A stretch of DNA of 19,995 bases from JAUICS01 sp964384335. Its GTDB lineage: Bacteria > Pseudomonadota > Alphaproteobacteria > Micavibrionales > Micavibrionaceae. Below the pieces are notes generated by a model. It had not been told where the DNA came from and did not search any database. It was given only the letters and a program-made list of their open reading frames with translations. Shown here piece after piece: positions 7,200 through 13,442 of this stretch. Numbering within the stretch: position 1 is the first letter of the stretch; every line of letters begins with the position of its first letter. Made by a program: the position numbers and the translations under genes. The DNA is taken from assembly GCA_964384335.1 (NCBI GenBank), contig CAYLKN010000033.1:1-19995 (forward strand). The letters run 5' to 3'.

Positions 7200-8222
7200 T
7201 TGTATTTTATGCTAACGGCAGAATTTTTATCAGCTCAAGATGTTATTGTCTCTAGCGGTCGAAGAGGCCCTGCCGAAACTTTTAGTGATATGGAGCAAAC
7301 TCGAAAACCCAAAGGTTTTCGTTTAGTAGCCATTAATCCACTTAGTCCGGATAATATACCATCAAATGCATATTTCTGTTATGGCGATAATCCATATGAA
7401 TTTGGTAAAGAGGCACTAAGCCTTTTTGAAGCTGGCAAAATAAATGTAGCGATTTTTTCTCCAAGCGATGAAATGTATCCCCGTGAAGCAAGTGAACTTT
7501 TCGATCTTGTCAAATGGAATCTGGACTTTTCAGTAATGTTTAATCCTGAAAAATACCCTAAAATGTATAGCGGTATCCAGAACCATTTTCAAGCTGCCGT
7601 AATAAAAGCGGCTAGAGGAAGTAGTTTAAGTTTATCTACTGAAGGGTTAAATGAGATTTCAGAAATTATTTCCGAGGTACCTATTAATATCATTGAGCAA
7701 ATCCGAGGTGGTATGCGAAAAAGATTGACATGGTTTTCAACGGGATCAGCTGTAGACAGCACAGAAAAAATTGGACCCGAATATGCCTTTGGTTTAGATC
7801 ATCCTATAGTTCATGTGGATATGTTTTTTAATCAAAATCATCCTGATCCTGAGAATTATTTTCATGTTACTGGGAGTTGGGGAGATTTCGGAACGCCTTT
7901 TCTAGATGATGCAGATGTGCGTGTATCTGATAATGAACACGGAGGCATCGTTATTGAAGGATTTAATAAAGATGTTGTGCCTATGTATATCCCGCCGCCG
8001 AACTCAATAGTGATAGTGACAACAGGCAAATTTGACTATCCGAATAGAGGGGGAGAGGTTAAGGCGGCATGTGTTCACTCCTATTGTTTTTCTTCAATTC
8101 GCCAGCATCTGGCTAAACATGATCCCAGAGCAGCTGAAATGATAAAAGGTAAAAAGAAATATTGTAGACTTTTGTTTGGATTAAATTATGAAGGGTATGC
8201 CCCGGATAATCATCCCATATAA
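7200..8222 (+). CDS. Uncharacterised protein carried inside the IS3-like element; possible DSBH/2-oxoglutarate oxygenase-like fold
   Basis: I do not recognise a family. The frame opens with TTG at 7200, but ATG at 7209 (residue 4, 337 residues) is a more usual start; neither has a Shine-Dalgarno sequence. The protein is soluble, with no signal peptide or membrane helix. Numbered from the TTG, the C-terminal half has HPIVHVDMFF (H205, D207), then VHSYCFSSIR (H293, R301), separated by predicted beta strands (GGIVIEGF, NSIVIVTTGKF). This HxD...H...R order is what Fe(II)/2-oxoglutarate oxygenases use to bind iron and cosubstrate, but the H-to-R spacing of 8 is shorter than usual, so the assignment is only a hypothesis. 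AT-rich base use unlike serB or the kinase gene points to transfer. The ORF is long and open, so it is probably still expressed or recently acquired. Confidence 0.6.
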   Translation: MYFMLTAEFLSAQDVIVSSGRRGPAETFSDMEQTRKPKGFRLVAINPLSPDNIPSNAYFCYGDNPYEFGKEALSLFEAGKINVAIFSPSDEMYPREASELFDLVKWNLDFSVMFNPEKYPKMYSGIQNHFQAAVIKAARGSSLSLSTEGLNEISEIISEVPINIIEQIRGGMRKRLTWFSTGSAVDSTEKIGPEYAFGLDHPIVHVDMFFNQNHPDPENYFHVTGSWGDFGTPFLDDADVRVSDNEHGGIVIEGFNKDVVPMYIPPPNSIVIVTTGKFDYPNRGGEVKAACVHSYCFSSIRQHLAKHDPRAAEMIKGKKKYCRLLFGLNYEGYAPDNHPI

Positions 8223-8311
8223 TGTTTAGCCCACTGTTTAAGCTGTTTTAATTGCGATTAAGGATTTGGGTTGTTAAATCGCCATTCGCATTCCTTTAAA
8301 AAATAAAGCAA

Positions 8312-8525
8312 AATGCCTGTGTCGAACGATATAACCGCACTGTGCACACGTGTTTGGCTGGATATGCATGAGTTTGAAACAATCGAGGAGGCACAAATGG
8401 TAGCAACAAGCTGGCTCTGGACTTACAACAATGAACGTCCTAATATGGCTCTCGGCGGCATCGCACCAGCCATGGAACTGGCAGAGGCCGCCAATTTAAA
8501 ACTGTCTACTGCAAACCTCATCTAA
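8312..8525 (+). pseudogene. IS3 transposase orfB remnant (C-terminus, frameshifted)
   Basis: Two reading frames together give the C-terminal end of an IS3-family DDE transposase. NACVERYNRTVHT (from 8312) lies in one frame. WLDMHEFETIEEAQ to the end, including TYNNERPNMALGGIAPAM, lies in the next frame from 8355. One extra base in 8351-8354 separates them, so the gene is broken. The region corresponds to the NxxxERxNRTVR and W...YN..RPH..LG signature just after the DDE glutamate; the catalytic D, D and upstream domains are absent. It stops at TAA 8523-8525 inside the right inverted repeat. Confidence 0.75.
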
Positions 8526-8541
8526 ATTTGGGAGGATTACC
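8524..8541 (-). repeat. Right inverted repeat of the IS3-like element
   Basis: AAATTTGGGAGGATTACC, the inverted partner of 6956-6974, directly following and overlapping the orfB stop codon. Confidence 0.65.
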
Positions 8542-8566
8542 CCTATACATCATGGAATGCGTTTGC

Positions 8567-8594
8567 TTGATCAGTTTTATAGAAAAAATATAAC
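8567..8594 (+). promoter_or_regulatory. Possible promoter of the histidine kinase gene
   Basis: TTGATC (8567-8572), a 16-base spacer and TATAAC (8589-8594), about 66 bases before the kinase ATG. It lies just outside the right end of the IS3-like element. The surrounding AT-rich sequence makes chance matches common. Confidence 0.35.
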
Positions 8595-8660
8595 TTAAAT
8601 TTTTTATTCTTAGTATTTTGCCTTTGGAAATAATTCCTGATTTTGGCATAAGGTAATCTT

Positions 8661-10049
8661 ATGTCTCACACTATCCGATTTCCTGCTTCACTTTTAACGA
8701 TTGCCGTTATTTTATCTGTCTGCCTTCTTGGTTGGCAGGTGTATGCTCTTCATTCCGCCTACCTGTCAATGAATGAGTTTGCAAGGCGTGACTTGCAGAT
8801 TGCCAGGCTTGGGTCGCGTATTATCTATTACGACGAAGTCTTAACCATGACTTCTCGTGTCAATGCCACCGATACGGAATCCGGAACGGCATGGGAGACA
8901 CGTTACAGATCCTTCGAAAGCAAGCTTGACAGGGCAATTGCAGATATTACGGTTCTGGCCGTACAGGCGGGATATGATACCGAAACCATAAACAAAACAC
9001 TGAACGCCAATATCGAGCTTGTCAGAATGGAAAATGAAGCTTTCAGGCTTGTTCGCAACGGTGAAAGAGACAGAGCGATCAGGTTACTCTTTGGTGAAGA
9101 TTACGAAAATGCCAAAGACAGATATGCGGAAGGTATTCATACGCTCCTGCAAAATCTTGAACACAATATTAGCCGGATGCTTAAGGATCAGTCACGGCAG
9201 CTGAACCTTGAAATTGCAGCCATGCTTATTCTGGCGGGGCTTTTGTTACTTATATGGGCTTACATTTTTTTCAATATCAGGCAATGGAAACGGGATATTG
9301 AAAAATCTCATACTGATATCAAAAATGCCAGAGATGCCCTTGCAAACACACTTGAAAAACTGGAATCGGTTAACAAGGAAATGGAGCGTTACAACCACAT
9401 CGTTGCGCATGATTTGAAAGAACCTTTGCGCAGCATTCATTCCTTTGCCCAGCTTATTGAAGAAAAAAATACCGATAAAGAGATGCATGAAAACGTGCAG
9501 ATCATAAAAAGAGCATCGGTTCGTATGGCCAGCCTTATCGATCATCTGCTTACTTTGGCTAAGGCGTCGAAATCCGGGGTGGTTGTTGAAAAAGTAAACA
9601 CTAACGATGAGGTCAGGTTTATTACTGAGGAAGGGTTGCAGACACAGATTGCAGAGGCAGGCGCAAAAGTTGTTTTCAAAGACTTACCCGTTATTTTTAC
9701 GGACCGTATAAAATTTGCGATACTTGTACAAAATCTTGTCAGTAACGGGATCAAATATAATCGGTCCGAAATACCGACTGTATGGATTGAGGCACAGGAA
9801 AACGAAAAGGAATGGATGTTTGTTGTGCGTGATAACGGTATAGGGATTGAGGAAGATTTTAAGGATTCAATTTTTGATCTTTTTATACGGCTTGATCATA
9901 TTAAGGATTTCAAAGAAAAAGATGGAAGCGGCATTGGTCTTGCCTTATGCCGAAAACTGGTCGATAAATTGAACGGAAGGATATGGGTTGAGCCCGGACA
10001 AGGGCAGGGCAGTATTTTTACCTTTACTGTTCCGAAACGCTCCGAATAA
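8661..10049 (+). CDS. Membrane sensor histidine kinase
   Basis: Seen: 462 residues. TM1 is at about 9-30, a periplasmic helical sensor region at about 31-183 (no known small-molecule motif recognised), and TM2 at about 184-205. A cytoplasmic coiled coil follows (about 206-243). The HisKA domain has the phospho-acceptor H250 in VAHDLKEPLRSIHSF. The ATPase has the N box NLVSNGIKYN (358-367), G1 DNGIGI (391-396), the F box FDLFIRL, and G2 GSGIGLALC (422-430). The 'HDLKEPLR' H-box is of the phytochrome-like type whose partners are often Rcp1-type receivers. The gene converging on its 3' end encodes just such a receiver (23-bp gap), so the two may form one system. AAGG at 8651-8654 supports the start. 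The stimulus cannot be read from sequence. Confidence 0.9.
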   Translation: MSHTIRFPASLLTIAVILSVCLLGWQVYALHSAYLSMNEFARRDLQIARLGSRIIYYDEVLTMTSRVNATDTESGTAWETRYRSFESKLDRAIADITVLAVQAGYDTETINKTLNANIELVRMENEAFRLVRNGERDRAIRLLFGEDYENAKDRYAEGIHTLLQNLEHNISRMLKDQSRQLNLEIAAMLILAGLLLLIWAYIFFNIRQWKRDIEKSHTDIKNARDALANTLEKLESVNKEMERYNHIVAHDLKEPLRSIHSFAQLIEEKNTDKEMHENVQIIKRASVRMASLIDHLLTLAKASKSGVVVEKVNTNDEVRFITEEGLQTQIAEAGAKVVFKDLPVIFTDRIKFAILVQNLVSNGIKYNRSEIPTVWIEAQENEKEWMFVVRDNGIGIEEDFKDSIFDLFIRLDHIKDFKEKDGSGIGLALCRKLVDKLNGRIWVEPGQGQGSIFTFTVPKRSE

Positions 10050-10072
10050 AAAATGGCTGGAGGATCGGGTCT

Positions 10073-10801
10073 CTAATAATTCTGAGGCGTCAGAACCGCC
10101 TTCGTCCAGTAATTCAGAATGTGTCCGACTTTTTCCCTGAAAATGTGCAAATCAAAGGATTTACATACATAACCGCTGGAAAAATGATAGTAACTTTTAA
10201 GCATTTCTTCGGCATTCACCGAGTTTGTTAAAATAATGACCGGTATAAACCGAAGGTCACGATCCTGCTTTATTTCTTTCAGGATTGTAAACCCATCAAT
10301 TCGCGGCAAATTAAGATCCAGAAATATAAGGTCGGGTATGATTTTGCGCCCGGCATTATCTGACCTGTTTCTCAGGAAATCAATAGCCTCGGTTTTGTCA
10401 TGTGCAACATGAATTGTTATTTGTTTTTCGGATGTTTCCAACTCCTTCACGCATTTGCGGAAAAGAATCTCATCCTCCGGGTTGTCTTCTATAAGCAGAA
10501 CATTCCATTCCGTCTTTATACTGTTACGAATAATATCGCCTTTTTCAGGGAGAGATTTTGAAACATCGCCTCTTGGAACATATCCCTCGTAAAAATAGGC
10601 GGGGGAAACGTTTAAATATGATGCGAGTTGATAAAGCATACTGGCCGATATCCTCGTTTGTCCGGCCTCCTGCTTCTGTATAAGCTGATGAGAAACTTCG
10701 AGTTTTTCTGCAAGGTTACTTTGGCTTATGCCAAGTTTTTGCCGTTGTCTTTTAAGGCGTGCCCCTATAAAAATATCAAGATCATTGTATTTTGTTGGCA
10801 T
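10073..10801 (-). CDS. XRE-family HTH fused to a response-regulator receiver domain
   Basis: The likely start is ATG 10801-10799 because AAGGA lies six bases upstream; an in-frame start at 10828 lacks one. This gives 242 residues. Residues 12-70 are an XRE/HipB-like helix-turn-helix (LKRQRQKLGISQSNLAEKLEVSHQ) of the kind abundant in alphaproteobacteria. Residues 99-230 are a CheY-like receiver: acidic pair E105-D106, phospho-acceptor D162 in IFLDLNLPRIDG, T192 in ILTNS, and K214. The usual K-P is K-S here. The receiver most resembles stand-alone Rcp1-type partners of phytochrome-like kinases. Having the DNA-binding domain N-terminal and of XRE type is unusual, since most response regulators place REC first. 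Inference: phosphorylation by the convergent kinase gene product may switch DNA binding. Confidence 0.85.
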   Translation of the reverse strand: MPTKYNDLDIFIGARLKRQRQKLGISQSNLAEKLEVSHQLIQKQEAGQTRISASMLYQLASYLNVSPAYFYEGYVPRGDVSKSLPEKGDIIRNSIKTEWNVLLIEDNPEDEILFRKCVKELETSEKQITIHVAHDKTEAIDFLRNRSDNAGRKIIPDLIFLDLNLPRIDGFTILKEIKQDRDLRFIPVIILTNSVNAEEMLKSYYHFSSGYVCKSFDLHIFREKVGHILNYWTKAVLTPQNY

Positions 10802-10906
10802 GTTTTTCCTTATCCAATATAAATCCAAAACACTATACGTTTAAAATTTGATAATGGTTTAATACACTCTATAAAAATCGCATTTTATAAAAGTAAAAGG
10901 TATTAC

Positions 10907-11299
10907 ATGACAGAAGAAAAATTAAAAAACACTGATAAAAACGTACTTGGAACGCCGCTACAGATCTGTTGCAATGACCCGGTTACAGGATACTACAGGA
11001 ACGGGTACTGCCAGACGGATGAAACCGACAGGGGATTACATGTCGTTTGCGCAGTGATGACCAGAGAATTTCTTCAGTACACAAAGTCACGCGGTAACGA
11101 TCTGTCAACACCCCGGCCGGAATTTATGTTTCCCGGTCTTAAGGAAGGGGATAAATGGTGTCTGTGCGCGGGCCGCTGGAAGGAGGCACTTGAAGACGGC
11201 AAGGCGCCGAAAGTTGATCTTGAAGCCACACATGAAAAGGCATTGGAGGTTGTGTCTTTAGAGTCGCTCGCGCCATATAAGGCCGGAACAACGCATTAG
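10907..11299 (+). CDS. DUF2237 family protein
   Basis: Seen: 130 residues matching the DUF2237 pattern: NVLGTPLQICCNDPVTGYYRNGYC near the N-terminus, then DRGLHVVCAVMT, EFLQYTKSRGNDLSTPRPEFMFPGLKEGDKWCLC, and LEATHEKALEVVSLESL. Conserved cysteines at about 21-22, 35, 48, 85 and 87 could suggest metal or redox chemistry, but no function is established. AAAAGG lies six to eleven bases before ATG. It is divergent from the XRE-receiver gene (105 bp between starts) and followed after only five bases by the DUF2805 gene, so the two form an operon. Confidence 0.88.
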   Translation: MTEEKLKNTDKNVLGTPLQICCNDPVTGYYRNGYCQTDETDRGLHVVCAVMTREFLQYTKSRGNDLSTPRPEFMFPGLKEGDKWCLCAGRWKEALEDGKAPKVDLEATHEKALEVVSLESLAPYKAGTTH

Positions 11300-11304
11300 C
11301 CACC

Positions 11305-11526
11305 ATGAGCCGCACTCTATCAGAAAGTGAAATCAGTGAAATTATAGAACGTGCATGGTCCGATTTTACCTCATTTGATTCAATCGAAAGAGACACCGGT
11401 CTTAAGGAGAAAGATGTTATTGCCATCATGCGCCGGAATCTCAAACCGTCGAGTTTCAGATTATGGCGCAAGCGTGTAAGTGGGCGGAAAGCAAAGCACG
11501 AAGCCAGGATGAGAGAGTATGAATAA
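11305..11526 (+). CDS. DUF2805 / TIGR03643 family small protein
   Basis: Seen: 73 residues, LSESEISEIIERAWSDFTSFDSIE then GLKEKDVIAIMRRNLKPSSF and RLWRKRVSGRKAKHE. This is essentially the whole TIGR03643 family pattern. The helical, basic protein has a helix-turn-helix-like central part (SIERDTGLKEKDVIAIMRR) and may bind nucleic acid, but no function is known. It begins five bases after the DUF2237 stop without a Shine-Dalgarno sequence, so it is probably translated by coupling to the upstream gene. Confidence 0.88.
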   Translation: MSRTLSESEISEIIERAWSDFTSFDSIERDTGLKEKDVIAIMRRNLKPSSFRLWRKRVSGRKAKHEARMREYE

Positions 11527-11579
11527 AATTCTCTGATGGTAGCGTGTAGCACTTTGATTCACCGAGTGCCAAAAAAATC

Positions 11580-11607
11580 TTGAAATTTTTTCCTTATGTT
11601 CTATAAT
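11580..11607 (+). promoter_or_regulatory. Promoter of ibpA
   Basis: TTGAAA (11580-11585), a 16-base spacer and a consensus TATAAT (11602-11607). The -35 also reads CTTGAAA (11579-11585), the sigma-32 -35 consensus, and alphaproteobacterial RpoH promoters have CTTG with a 17-18 base spacer. The -10 here is sigma-70-like, so dual recognition is possible but unproven. The predicted transcript start is about 11613, directly before the leader hairpins. Confidence 0.55.
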
Positions 11608-11615
11608 TTATTTAT

Positions 11616-11672
11616 ACAAAACGCCTAATGTTGGGTTTTGTTGTAAATATTAACCTTGCTTAAAAAAGGAGG
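11616..11672 (+). promoter_or_regulatory. ROSE-like RNA thermometer in the ibpA leader
   Basis: Two hairpins. The first has ACAAAAC-G-CC (11616-11625) pairing with GG-GTTTTGT (11633-11641), a 9-bp stem with one bulged G. The second has CCTTGCT (11654-11660) pairing with AGGAGG (11667-11672): C-G, C-G, U-A, U.G, bulged G11658, C-G, U-A. This sequesters the Shine-Dalgarno sequence. The UUGCU-against-AGGA pairing with an unpaired G is the defining core of ROSE thermometers, known upstream of small heat-shock genes in rhizobia, other proteobacteria and E. coli ibpA. The loop is UAAAAA. Expected behaviour: closed at low temperature, melting on heat. Confidence 0.75.
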
Positions 11673-11678
11673 CTAAAA

Positions 11679-12152
11679 ATGAACAACCTTGTTTCATTCA
11701 CACCACTTATGAGTAAAAGTGTCGGATTTGACAGATTTAATGATCTGTTCGAGTCCCTTCTCGATGACCGGGATGAAGGCTCATTTACTTATCCCCCCTA
11801 CAATATAGAAAAAGTGGGTGACGATGACTACCGCATCGTCATGGCCGTTGCCGGTTTCGGGGAAGACGACCTGAATATTACGGCACAGGATGATAAACTT
11901 ATCGTCACTGGACATATCCAGGAAAAGGATAAAGAGTCCCAGGACTCTACATATCTTCATCGCGGTATCGCAACAAGAGCGTTTGAGCGTACATTCCGCC
12001 TGGCAGACCACATAAAGATTCAAGGGGCGGATCTCAAAGACGGTCTCTTGACTATTTCTCTGCAGAGAGAAATACCGGATGAGAAGAAGCCGCGTATGAT
12101 CCCCATTTCCGGAAGCGCGAATAAAACAATAGAGAGCAAGAAAAAGCACTGA
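11679..12152 (+). CDS. ibpA: Small heat-shock protein, IbpA type (Hsp20)
   Basis: ATP-independent cytosolic holdase that binds unfolding proteins and hands them to DnaK/ClpB. Seen: 157 residues. A short N-terminal arm is followed by an alpha-crystallin domain at about 38-132, starting YPPYNIEKVGDDDYRIVMAVAGF. The arginine-bearing YLHRGIATRAFERTFRLAD motif and ADLKDGLLTISL close it. The C-terminal oligomerisation motif is I-P-I at 141-143. These follow E. coli IbpA closely. The GGAGG Shine-Dalgarno sequence is six bases before ATG and is buried in the ROSE-like hairpin. The gene has its own promoter and terminator, so it is a heat-regulated single-gene transcript. Confidence 0.95.
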   Translation: MNNLVSFTPLMSKSVGFDRFNDLFESLLDDRDEGSFTYPPYNIEKVGDDDYRIVMAVAGFGEDDLNITAQDDKLIVTGHIQEKDKESQDSTYLHRGIATRAFERTFRLADHIKIQGADLKDGLLTISLQREIPDEKKPRMIPISGSANKTIESKKKH

Positions 12153-12182
12153 GCTTTTTCGCTCTAAGGCTTAATCAGGAAG

Positions 12183-12209
12183 GGGCGGTTTATGACTACC
12201 GCCCTTTTT
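12183..12209 (+). terminator. Rho-independent terminator of ibpA
   Basis: Stem GGGCGGT (12183-12189) with ACCGCCC (12198-12204), an 8-nt loop, then TTTTT and more T-rich sequence. It lies 30 bases after the ibpA stop. Confidence 0.92.
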
Positions 12210-12278
12210 CTTTTTCCTTACGCTGTATTTCGTTATGAATTTACAGTATCTTAATAGATACAGATCATAGTTATTTTC

Positions 12279-13310
12279 ATGACAGTCCGTAAAGAAATAC
12301 TTGAACTTAAGGAAAATATGCAGAAAGACATCATCGGTCAGGAAGAGATCGTTGACCGTATCGTTGTTGGCGTTCTGTCTGACGGTAACCTCCTTGTTGA
12401 AGGTCTTCCAGGACTTGCCAAGACCCGTGCGATTAAAGCCCTCGCAAAAAACATAGAAGGTACTTTCGCCAGGGTTCAGTTTACACCCGATCTAAAAAGT
12501 ACGGATATTTCAGGAAGCAATGTTCTGGATGAGGAAACAGGCAGAAAATATTTTGAGAAAGGTCCTATTTTCAACAATGTTGTTCTGGCGGATGAGGTAA
12601 ACCGGTCACCGCCTAAAACACAGAACTCTCTTCTTGAAGCCATGGAAGAGCGTCAGGTGACTGTTGGCGGTGTATCCTATGGAATGCCGGCTCTTTTTAT
12701 GGTTATGGCAACGATGAACCCGATTGAACAGGAGGGAACGCACCCACTCCCGGAAGCCCAGATGGACCGTTTTCTTATGCATGTCTCTGTCCATTATCCA
12801 AATGAGCAAGCGGAAGCGGAGATTATAAGACTGGTGAGGAACGAGCAAGGTGAAATAAACCGGAAGAAAACTGAAAAAGCAAAAAAAGCTCCTGAAGGGG
12901 AAGTTAAGAAGGCAAAAGATATCAACGAAAAGGTGACAAACCGGTCTATTACAAAACAACAGACGATATTCAAGGCAAGAGAAGAAATCTATCAAATAAA
13001 AGTGCCTGAGCGTATCGAAAAATACATGGTCGATATAATCTTTGCCGCGCGTTTCCCGGAAAGATTTTCTTACGAACTCAAAAGCTTCATACGCTGCGGT
13101 CCAAGCCCGAGAGGGTCTCTTGCACTCGATAAATGTGCCCGTGCGCATACCTGGCTCAAAGGTAAGTCGGAAGTGGGTAAGGAGGAAGTGGACGAAATAT
13201 GCAAAAGTGTTCTTCGTCACCGTATTCTTTTAGGGGAAAGGGCTTTTAAGCACCGTGTTACGGCGGATGATCTGGTTGACGAAATACTGGACAGATGGGT
13301 TAGCTGTTAA
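12279..13310 (+). CDS. MoxR-family AAA+ ATPase
   Basis: Seen: 343 residues. Walker A is GLPGLAKT (42-49) and Walker B is VVLADE (101-106), followed by VNRSPPKTQNSLLEAMEERQVT. Sensor 1 lies in ATMNPIEQEGTHPLPEAQMDRF, typical of MoxR proteins, and a C-terminal lid (AAA_lid_2-like) covers about 250-340. Between about residues 187 and 227 there is a lysine-rich insert (RKKTEKAKKAPEGEVKKAKD) longer than usual in this family. Known: MoxR ATPases act as chaperones or metal-insertion factors, usually beside DUF58 and VWA-domain genes. Here neither follows within the window, so the client is unknown. There is no clear Shine-Dalgarno sequence. A short inverted repeat (GTATCT-TAAT-AGATAC, 12246-12261) lies 18-33 bases upstream and could be an operator. 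Confidence 0.92.
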   Translation: MTVRKEILELKENMQKDIIGQEEIVDRIVVGVLSDGNLLVEGLPGLAKTRAIKALAKNIEGTFARVQFTPDLKSTDISGSNVLDEETGRKYFEKGPIFNNVVLADEVNRSPPKTQNSLLEAMEERQVTVGGVSYGMPALFMVMATMNPIEQEGTHPLPEAQMDRFLMHVSVHYPNEQAEAEIIRLVRNEQGEINRKKTEKAKKAPEGEVKKAKDINEKVTNRSITKQQTIFKAREEIYQIKVPERIEKYMVDIIFAARFPERFSYELKSFIRCGPSPRGSLALDKCARAHTWLKGKSEVGKEEVDEICKSVLRHRILLGERAFKHRVTADDLVDEILDRWVSC

Positions 13311-13442
13311 AACAGTCCCAGACGATTACTCTGGAATGGCCGTGCGCTGTTTTACTTCATGTTTTTCTGTGTTTACGCTGCGGGTGTTTATGTTAGTTTT
13401 CTATGTTAAGAATACTTGATAACACTAAATTATAGGTACTGG

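Larger units (their letters stand above)
6956..8541 (+). mobile_element. IS3-family-like element with transposase core replaced by a passenger gene
   Basis: Seen: imperfect inverted ends, GGTAATCCCCACGAAATTT at 6956-6974 against GGTAATCCTCCCAAATTT (reverse complement of 8524-8541). Inside the left end is a well-formed start of an IS3-type orfA (7026-7070) with AAGGAG upstream. Inside the right end is the C-terminal part of orfB (8312-8525), whose stop codon overlaps the inverted repeat, as in intact elements. Between them, about 1.2 kb is occupied by an unrelated 340-codon ORF. No target-site duplication is evident (CAA on the left, CCT on the right), which suggests age or rearrangement. Inference: a transposase-less derivative (tIS-like) that could be moved in trans by a full copy elsewhere, or an IS interrupted and then partly deleted. 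Confidence 0.65.

Noticed and set aside
12246..12261. GTATCT-TAAT-AGATAC inverted repeat before moxR
   Set aside because: Six-base AT-rich arms are likely by chance; mentioned with the gene but not listed as an operator.
12606..13220. A 204-codon open frame on the minus strand
   Set aside because: It lies wholly antisense to the clear MoxR gene, has Cys/Phe/His-rich composition typical of a shadow frame, and lacks a ribosome binding site or family match.
13309..13353. AAAACAG...CTGTTTT long-loop stem after moxR
   Set aside because: The 7-bp AT-rich stem has a 31-nt loop and no following T-run, so I do not call it a terminator.
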